From the NCBI GenBank assembly GCA_036874045.1, contig CM072339.1:12283501-12347500 (forward strand): 64,000 nt of DNA, in the 5' to 3' direction. This DNA comes from Cymodocea nodosa (Eukaryota; Streptophyta; Magnoliopsida; Alismatales; Cymodoceaceae). A model generated the notes under the pieces. It was not told where the DNA came from. It saw nothing but the letters and a program-made list of their open reading frames with translations, and did no database searches. Position 1 is the first letter of the stretch. The number at the start of each line of letters is the position of its first letter. Of this stretch, positions 57,119-64,000 are shown piece by piece. The position numbers and the translations under genes are program-made.

Positions 57119-58258
57119 TTAAGAACATGATTGAAAAGTAGAAACAAATGGAATAAATGTATCAGTCCAAGCAAACTTTTTAGGCATAGTTCTTCTTGCT
57201 ATTAATTCTATTTTAATGCAGTTCTTGGTCCTTTTTAATTTGTAAACATGCAATATATTATAAATTCCAAATACGAGTGTATTACCATTAATGATATGTA
57301 ATGCAGAAAGGGATCCTTTCTGGTTCCAAGGTAATGTAGCAGTTTCTATTTCTACATCTATTTCAATATACTCCTCTTCCCACTTCCATTCATTCATGTC
57401 TTCCATAATCCATATTTGAAATTTCATCAGTTCATCCCACCATCTTATCAGACATAAAGTAGGATCATCTTCTTCATTATACCACATTCCTATTTGAATT
57501 TTATTAAATTTTTAAGATGGTGGTTTAGCTATTTCACTCGGTACAGGTAAAATTTCTGTATAATCATCATAACTGTCTATGCTCACTATGTATAAATCAG
57601 ATCTATATGCTATAGATATCTCCGTGACTAAATATATATAACCATCAAGTATGACATGTGTTTGGTTAATTAATGATTTCCGTCCTAGATATATTATAAT
57701 TTTTTCATTCCAAGATCTGTTCAGAAAATTATACACACTTAAGTGTAAATCTTCACCCCAATTTCCTGTAGGTCTTCAATAATATAATTTTTCAGGAATT
57801 GCAGAATTTTTATCAGAAAATATTAAAGCTGACCCACAATTTTCAGTTGGTGCTTCAAATATATTAGGTCTTCCTATATTACATTCTTCTCCTGTTATAG
57901 GATTTCTTATCAAAATCTCAAGTAATGATAAACTTGCATACCTTGGTCTCATCTTGTATATGATTAATCCTTCATCTATCCCCATAATATGACTCATTCC
58001 TTCTAATGCATTAGTTGGAATTCCAATAGTTTCTTCCATAGATAGATATTCATGGGTATTTGAACTACGATTAAATGACCACCATATGAATCCATCTCTA
58101 ATCTTAGTCATTTTTGCAGCTTGTAGTCCCTGAAAATATTCTTCTTCAATATAGTCTTTAATTTCCTTTGATACACAACACATCCTGCATAGATCTTTAG
58201 CTGACAAGTTACTTAGTATTTCCCTTTGTGCATCCAACGGTAATTGCATTAATTCCAT
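57119..58258 (-). pseudogene. F-box protein with F-box-associated domain, copy 1, inside retroelement
   Basis: F-box proteins are substrate receptors of SCF ubiquitin ligases. Starts MELMQLPLDAQREILSNLSA then KDLCRMCCVSKEIKDYI, a recognisable F-box at residues about 5-45 (LP...EIL..L..KDL.R...VSK). The rest is an F-box-associated-type domain with RNPITGEECNIG, LYIVSIDSYDDY, IGMWYNEEDDPTLCLIRWWD and EWKWEEEY, ending MPKKFAWTDTFIPFV. 379 codons in one frame, with only two stops: TGA at 57776-57778 for a Trp (copy 2 has Trp) and TAA at 57512-57514. It lies between Gyp gag and the polypurine tracts. Confidence 0.85.
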
Positions 58259-58259
58259 T

Positions 58260-58290
58260 TGTCGATTCTGTAAAATAAAAACAAAAATTT
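58260..58290 (-). promoter_or_regulatory. Splice-acceptor-like site before the F-box ATG
   Basis: Minus-strand TTTTTGTTTTTATTTTACAG, with the AG at 58268-58269, ten bases before the ATG. Fits a plant 3' splice site. Use is unproven. Confidence 0.4.
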
Positions 58291-58319
58291 AGCAGAGACA
58301 AAAATTAACATAACTACTA

Positions 58320-58392
58320 CACACCCTCGTGGAGTTAAGGCATAACTCAACGGACTAAGTTCGTTGAGTTAAAAATTAACTCTACGATATTA
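58320..58392 (-). promoter_or_regulatory. Hairpin motif cluster between gag and F-box
   Basis: Contains GTGGAGTTA, AACTCAACGGA, TTCGTTGAGTTA and TAACTCTACG. The same inverted motif as in the Gyp LTR U3. Confidence 0.55.
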
Positions 58393-58459
58393 TTAACTTA
58401 AAATAAAAATAAAAACAAAAACATATATACATACAGATAGTTGCTTCAGATATGCTGCT

Positions 58460-59737
58460 TCATTCAGCTGCCCTCCTAGAAGAGGTATCAATTTCATTAA
58501 CTGTTCTATTGATAGGATTAGGTATAGCTTGTATTGGCAATCCTCCAGTAGGTCTAACTTCCATTGGTTCCTTCTGTTTAAGTGATATATTTCTATTCTG
58601 ATTTTGATTTACAGCATTTCCAAATATAAATTCTAGACGATTGTTTACTTGTTGGATTATCTTTTCTAATTTCTCTATTCTAGCTCCTTATTCAATTAAT
58701 ACTTCATAACTTATGTTCTTCTCATTTATATTTTCTCCTCCCTGAAAATTGTTGTTTCTCCAAGATAAATTCGGGTGATTTCTCCAATTAGGATTATAAG
58801 AATTTCCCAAGTTATCTCTCTGGTTTCTAGCATAAATAATATCTAGGTCATTTATGTTTGTATTCTTTTCTGCTAGCTTTTGATTTAATGATAACTCTTC
58901 TATTTTCTTTGTTAATTCATTTAATTTCACCTCAAGCATAGTATTGGAATCTATTTCATGCATTCCTCTTGGCAATAATCTTTTATCTGCAATAGCTTTA
59001 GCCGAATTTTCCCACTATGCAGCTCTTTTTGCAAAATTTTCTAAATATGCCCATGCTTCTTCACTACATAATTTTAAAAATCCATTTTGACAAGTAGATT
59101 CTAATAAAGATTTCGTTGAAACATCTATGCCTTCATAAATTATGCCTATTAATTGTGCTTTACTCATTGCATGATGTGGACATTGAGTCAATAAATCTTT
59201 AAATCTTTCAAAATATTTCTAGAATGATTCACCCTATTTTTGGCTACACATTAATATTTCTTTCTTCTTTTTAATCGTTTGATGTGTTGGATAGTATTTT
59301 TCCAGAAAAACAGAGCAAAATTCAGTCCATGTAGAAATTGAATCAGGCGACAGAGTATATAACCATCTTTTAGCTGTATCTTTTAAAGCAAAAGGGATAT
59401 ATCTAAGTTTAATAGCATCTATACTCATGTTCGACATTCTCATCATTTGACAAACTTCGTTAAATTCTCTAAGGAAATAATAGGCATCCTCTCTTTCTAA
59501 TCCATGAAAATGTGGCAATTGACTAATATAATTAGATTTCAGTTCAAACCTATCTCCCTCAAAGTTTGGCAATCGAATACATGAAGGTTCATCAATTAAT
59601 TTAGGATACAGAATCTCTCCTAATGGTTTTTCTACTGGAGCAGCCATCTCTACGTTCTCTTTTAAAGAAAGGTTAGCTACACCCCAAAGAATTTCGTTAA
59701 AGTTCAGTTCAGAAAATTTTTCAGTACTCCTCTGCAA
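58460..59737 (-). pseudogene. Gyp capsid-type gag (retrotrans_gag domain)
   Basis: Reads EPSCIRLPNFEGDRFELKSN, ISQLPHFHGLEREDAYYFLR, IKLRYIPFALKDTAKRWLYT, STWTEFCSVFLEKYYP, the conserved plant gypsy capsid domain, then GESF-stop-KYFERFKDLL, NPNWRNHPNLSWRNNN and RPTGGLPIQAIPNP, with the end at 58460. Stops near 59232, 59220, 59020 and 58686. No CCHC knuckle is present before NPNWRNHP, and no protease follows; the F-box gene does. The CATTGCAG before the ATG is also splice-acceptor-like. Confidence 0.85.
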
Positions 59738-59771
59738 TGAAAATTCCTAGATATGTGTTCTTACTAATCGC

Positions 59772-60077
59772 TTAGTGCTTAGAGAACGAGTCCATGTGCT
59801 CATAAATAAATAACAGAAGATTAATTACATACCAATCTGAAGCTTTCCATTCTATAAATATTTGTTGTCGGATGAAGGTTGAATCAGTTGCTTCTCCTTC
59901 CAGTTCCTCCAATGCTTTCTCCTTTCTCTTAAAATTGCTGGTAACTCGTAAATAACATTTTGTTTCATATATATACTGCGCATCCATAAAGTGAATAAAT
60001 CTCATTACAAGAACATGTCTTGCAACGTGCATCATGGTTCCTGTTTTAATGGGTACGTGTACGACTACTAATTTCAA
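59772..60077 (-). CDS. Small ORF before gag, function unknown
   Basis: 101 residues starting MKLVVVHVPIKTGTMMHVAR and ending IYEHMDSFSKH, mixed basic/acidic middle (SNFKRKEKALEELEGEATDS). No family recognised. It may be the 5' extension of the gag frame, or just open by chance. It stops 35 bp before the gag ATG. Confidence 0.35.
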   Translation of the reverse strand: MKLVVVHVPIKTGTMMHVARHVLVMRFIHFMDAQYIYETKCYLRVTSNFKRKEKALEELEGEATDSTFIRQQIFIEWKASDWYVINLLLFIYEHMDSFSKH

Positions 60078-60159
60078 ATTTTGGTAACCGCTAAACCGAT
60101 GAAGTTTCGTTTGTAGTTAAAAGAATAATCATTCTGCTTAATCCACAAACTAACCACGT

Positions 60160-60325
60160 TGAGTTACAGATTACTCAACAGAACACAATTGGTTATTATT
60201 GCTAACTCCACGGACTAACTTCGTTGAGTTACAGATAACTCAACGGAGTGACCTTATATTATATTACTAACCTTGTGGAGTTACGGTTAACTCAACGGAA
60301 TTACTTCGTTGAGTTAACACTTGGC
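60160..60325 (-). promoter_or_regulatory. Hairpin motif cluster between aORF and gag
   Basis: Five or more alternating copies of CGTTGAGTTA and TAACTCAACGG, including TTCGTTGAGTTAC / AG / ATAACTCAACGGA (60210-60247). 60326-60743 is AT-rich with no gene seen. Confidence 0.6.
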
Positions 60326-60743
60326 AACTTTTAAGTTTCACTCTCGTAAGTTTTCTATTCTGTTTTTTTTTTTTCTTTGTTTTTCATTCTGCTAACTGTA
60401 ATAAAGTTGCATCTATGTCATTAATGTCTCATTTTGATTAAAATACATTTAAATCTGAACATTATATAAAGATTTAAATTGCAGGTCATTTTATGTTATG
60501 TAGAATTTACATTTTACCTTATAACATGCAAAAATTTTTAAGCAGTTATCCTGTCATTCAGCAAATTGTAAATCTGTTACAAATTCATAAAGTTCCACAA
60601 ATTACATAATATTCAATAAATTCCATTCATTTCACATTCAAATATGTATGAAAATTGCATCTGAAAAATTATATTCATTAATATGAATCAATTACATTAC
60701 AAGTACATCATACAATTTTACACAAGTAGACGAACAATACAAA

Positions 60744-62969
60744 TTAATCTCTATGCCTAAGTTCATCTACTTCCTTCTAGAGTTTTTCTAATTGCTACTC
60801 TAATTGATTTATCCTCTCTACTGCTCCTGCAATTTCTCTAGAAAGTACAGCTAATTCTGCAGCTACAAAATTTCTGTATTCTTTCACTAAAATGGTTCTA
60901 GATCTTATCCTTTTTGATGTCCATTTAGTGAAATCAATACTATCCACCATTAGTAGTGGAATCAAATCTCCATAAAATAATTTCTTCTTCACTGTTTTCA
61001 GCTTGGAGATAAAAACTACAGACCAATTTATTTGGATCTTATTTACAACTACATACATGGCCCATTTGACAAATTGACTTAATTCTATGTCATGGCCCTA
61101 TCGTTGATATATATTCTTAATCAAAATGTTAGCTACCATGTGTGCTTTACCATTTAAATGCTTCAATCTGTTTAATAATGGCACACCAGGATTGATAGCT
61201 AAACAATCCTTAATTTGCAGCTCAGTCCATTCAACTGCAGTTGTATCTTCCAAAATTTTTGTTCCTTCATTCTTTAAACCAAATATGTTGTGGAGAAGCT
61301 CTGGTGTTATCTATACATCAGCTTCCTCCACGTTTGAAATTAATCCTCCTTCTCCTTCTCTTAAATTTGCATAGAAACAAGGCACTAAATTATCATATAG
61401 TGCATGCCCTCTATCTTGAGATATAAATTGTAGTAGACCTTGGAATTCAAATAGATCTTTGATTTCTTGCATTCCATCCCAATTTACTGGTCTACTGTAA
61501 ATAATATCGTAACCCCTTATTTCTTGGTATTTAGTATAAGCTTCCTGACTACAAAAATGTACTTCATTCAAAATTGTTGTTTCAGTCGGGTCAAGAAGGT
61601 GGCTTTGTTACTCCAGAGGGGTTTGCTCTTGCTCTTCCTCCAGCATAGGCTGCATTTAGACATTCTCTTCAGATTCCTAAATTTTTGCTTTTGCTTCTGT
61701 CTGTGGTGGTGAGCCGGCAGAACTCTCCACTCTGTCTTGAATTCTTTCCATAATTTGCTGAAGAGTTTCTTGCTCTTTAGTGGAATCTGTGAAATTATTT
61801 TTGTCCAAATGGCTTCTTTCAGCCTCTTCATTTTCTACTCTTTCTTCTTCCTCCTAACTACCAATATGTTCTGTTACTGTTCTTTCTAATTCTGTAATAG
61901 ATTGGGATGGAGTCACGGGCAATTCAGTTTCTGCCCTAATTTCTGTTTCTTCTTGTACAGGCTGCAAACTAATTTCAGCCCGATTTTTTTCTTTTCTTTG
62001 CTCCTCCTGCTCCTCAGATTCGGATAGTAGGTTAATAAAAATCTGCTCCACAGGCCCTGTAAAAATTGGTACTTCAAATTTAATTTCTTTATAATCAGGC
62101 ACTTTTTCTTTTTCTTTCTTTTTTCTAATTAATTGTGCTTGTTCTTCCTCTTTATCTTCTGAAATTAAATCTACAAAAATAGGCTCTACAAGCTTTCAAA
62201 CCACAGGTACTGGCTCTTCTTGTTTAATTCTTCCAATAATTGCTGGTCTCGAAGGACCAGCTTCAGCTTCTTTTGCAGCATCTCTAACAGCAGTTCTAAT
62301 AGTAGCTTCTTGATGTTGTTCCACTTTAATTTTATATTGGGCTTTCAACTTTTCTACAACCCTCTTTTTGTACAGTGCATCAAACACCAGGTGTACTTTA
62401 GCCACTGCCAAATCTTCTGATTCTCCTTGGTTTTTTCCAACTTGAACCAGTTCTGCAAATTCTCTTATTTCTTCTTCAGTCGAAGGCCTCATCATTTCTG
62501 CTCGTGCCAATGGCTTAAATGGTGGAACTGAAGGTCCAGACTGCTGCTCCTCAGGAACAGATCTTTTAGCAGTTGGTTCCCCCCGTTCTTCAGTTGCCTC
62601 TTCATTTGCTTTCCTTTCTTGCTCCCAGATCACCCGTTTAGCTTGTCTACAGATTCGTCTTTTGAACCAGAGTCGGGACTTATGCTGGATTAATTCTAGG
62701 GCAACTTCATTACTTGGCCTTATTTGTCTTTCCTTGCTTACAGCTATTTTTGTTGCTATTCTGATTCGTGTATCCATTATTTGAGGTATTTGTATATCCA
62801 TATCTACTAAATCTCTTCTAAACTTGAAAAGTTCTGATTCTACCTTCTGTAGCTCTTTCTCTCTTGTCGTATTTCTAATCTTCTACTACGTGTGCCACTC
62901 TTCTAATTCCTTCAGAAATTCTGATGTATCAACAACATCTTTCCAGAATTCAGGCGTCATCTTCCTCAT
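60744..62969 (-). pseudogene. Gypsy-linked additional ORF (aORF, plant transposon-type)
   Basis: Starts MRKMTPEFWKDVVDTSEFLK (ATG 62969), two TAG codons about 27 residues in, then MDIQIPQIMDTRIRIATKI (62801), a Glu/Lys/Arg-rich charged region (61854-62600), DLFEFQGLLQFISQDRGHA, CFYANLREGEG, ITPELLHNIFGLKN (61260-61571) and KKLFYGDLIPLL, and a leucine-spaced coiled coil ending ELRHRD (60744). Several stops. The core is shared with the Cop2 aORF, and such ORFs lie after pol in Athila and Sirevirus elements. The role is not known; nuclear or structural roles would be guesses. Confidence 0.72.
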
Positions 62970-63129
62970 CGTGGAGTTACACAATAGCACGGAATCGCTC
63001 TGATTTCTACTGTTCTAGATTCTAAATGATTTGTCGGATAATGCCCCCAAAACCCTAGGTTTTAGTTTAAATAAGCACTTAGTTTAAGCAGGTAATCGGG
63101 TCATTTCCCGAACTAACTATTACTATTTT

Positions 63130-63250
63130 ATCCGCGGTCTTAGCTACAGTACTCCGTTGAGTTACAGGTAACTCAACGGACTAAGCTCGTTGACTAACTC
63201 AAGACTTAACGGAGTATGCTCGTTGAGTTAAGCGTAACTCAACAGACTCC
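63130..63250 (-). promoter_or_regulatory. Hairpin motif cluster between pol and aORF
   Basis: Includes a perfect inverted repeat with 13-bp arms TCCGTTGAGTTAC (63153-63165) and GTAACTCAACGGA (63168-63180), loop AG, followed by further imperfect copies to 63246. Confidence 0.65.
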
Positions 63251-63311
63251 CCGTACAACCAAATATAATAATAAAAATATTACAGAGAATAGTTTTTCTG
63301 TTTTTTTACAG

Positions 63312-63565
63312 GTTTAACCGATACTATGCTTCGGCCAGACCTAAATATTTTTTATTTTTTTATTTTTCTTTCGATTGAACCGATACTATGTTTCGGTAAA
63401 ACCAATATTTTTTTTGAAAATTAATATACAATCTTTTTCCAGTTTAACCGATACTATGCTTCGGTCAGACCTAAATATTTTTTTAATTTTTCAGTCATAC
63501 CGATGCTACACTTCGATCAGACCTAAATATTTTTTAATTTTCCGGTCATACCGATGGATCTAGTC
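63312..63565. repeat. Tandem repeat, ~51-68-bp units, about 4.5 copies
   Basis: Units start at about 63312, 63374, 63442, 63494 and 63545. Each carries ACCGATACTATGCTTCGGT or a variant, in which ACCGA and TCGGT form inverted arms, then CAGACCTAAATATTTTT. Located between pol and aORF. Confidence 0.82.
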
Positions 63566-63651
63566 TATTGAACCGCAACTATTTTTCTGTTTTATATATA
63601 TTTTTAATGTTTTTTTTTTATATATATATAAACATAAAAACTAATTTCTTA

Positions 63652-63999
63652 CTAAGTAAAACTCGAGTAGTCCTCTACTCTGACTTCTTCTATAATTCCA
63701 AAGGAGCTCTTTGGTGTTTTCAGAATAGGTTTAAGTCTTTGTCCATTTACTTTAAATATATTCTGATTTTTAGGATTTTCAATTTCAATAGCTCCATAAG
63801 GATAAATATTTCGAACTATGTAAGGTCTTACCCATCTAGATCTTAATTTTCCTAGATGGTTATGGAGTCTAGCCATATAAAGATATACTTCTTGTCCTAT
63901 TTCAAAGTTTTTAGGAATAATTTTTCTATCATGCCAGAATTTAATTTTCTCTTTTTCTCTTACAGTCATTGAATAAGCTTCATTTCTAAATTCTTCCAA
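63652..63999 (-). CDS. Ty3/gypsy integrase C-terminal part (cut by window edge)
   Basis: End of pol in an OTA/Athila-type element. Read on the minus strand: EEFRNEAYSMTVREKEKIKF, WHDRKIIPKNFEIGQEVYLY, LGKLRSRWVRPYIVRNIYPY and GAIEIENPKNQNIFKVNGQR, then LKPIL, ending VEDYSSFT at 63652. The W.GP(y)VV and PYGA(I/V)EI block is the conserved C-terminal integrase fold. Open for all 115 codons visible. The catalytic core lies beyond base 63999. Confidence 0.92.
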   Translation of the reverse strand: MEEFRNEAYSMTVREKEKIKFWHDRKIIPKNFEIGQEVYLYMARLHNHLGKLRSRWVRPYIVRNIYPYGAIEIENPKNQNIFKVNGQRLKPILKTPKSSFGIIEEVRVEDYSSFT

Positions 64000-64000
64000 T

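Overview
The window is a plant (probably eudicot) stretch of AT-rich repeat DNA. It holds no convincing free-standing host gene, rRNA, tRNA or CRISPR. Almost every base belongs to LTR retrotransposons, mostly broken and inserted into one another. The plant assignment rests on Ty1/copia elements with an initiator-Met tRNA primer site, multiple polypurine tracts and repeat-rich long LTRs (Sirevirus-like); on Ty3/gypsy elements of the Athila/Tat (OTA) type with the DLGAS protease and a degenerate Asp-tRNA primer site; and on a plant-style F-box protein. The species cannot be told from the sequence.

Working labels: Cop1, Cop2, Cop3 and Cop4 are four copia LTR families; Gyp is the gypsy family (LTR starts TGTTTAGAATG); LTR-X is a further LTR type.

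1-39412 is a deep nest. A plus-strand Gyp copy (LTR 36061-37505, primer site 37514, internal part to 39412) was hit by a Cop2 LTR (its end is 34331-36060). That was hit by a minus-strand Gyp element (internal part 1-2652, its 5' LTR split over 2653-34330). That LTR was hit by LTR-X (3435-28007). LTR-X contains a minus-strand Cop3 element (3734-25522), which contains a minus-strand Cop2 element (7737-21893), which contains a plus-strand Cop1 element (12397-17961). Solo LTRs of Cop1 (32303-33884) and Cop4 (25933-27475, 34434-35806), with exact 5-bp target duplications, sit in the same nest.

39413-44870 is a Gyp LTR fragment joined to a 5'-truncated plus-strand Cop1 gag-pol that stays in one frame but has many nonsense codons. 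44871-55321 has a Gyp tail fragment, two minus-strand Gyp LTRs flanking a second internal segment, a Cop1 solo LTR, three stacked truncated Cop1 LTR ends and a truncated F-box gene. 55322-63999 reads on the minus strand: integrase C-terminus, a tandem repeat, an additional ORF (aORF), a capsid-type gag, an F-box gene, two polypurine-tract motifs and an LTR.

The most interesting points are: (i) gypsy and copia LTRs here share colinear U3 sequence, including a 53-bp perfect match, so U3 modules have moved between superfamilies; (ii) the same hairpin motif that fills the LTRs recurs upstream of the aORF, gag and F-box genes on the right, and a related array precedes the Cop2 aORF; (iii) an F-box gene is carried by the Gyp element in two copies; (iv) Gyp seems to have a split gag, with a conserved 34-residue zinc-knuckle mini-ORF just after the primer site and a capsid domain far downstream of pol.
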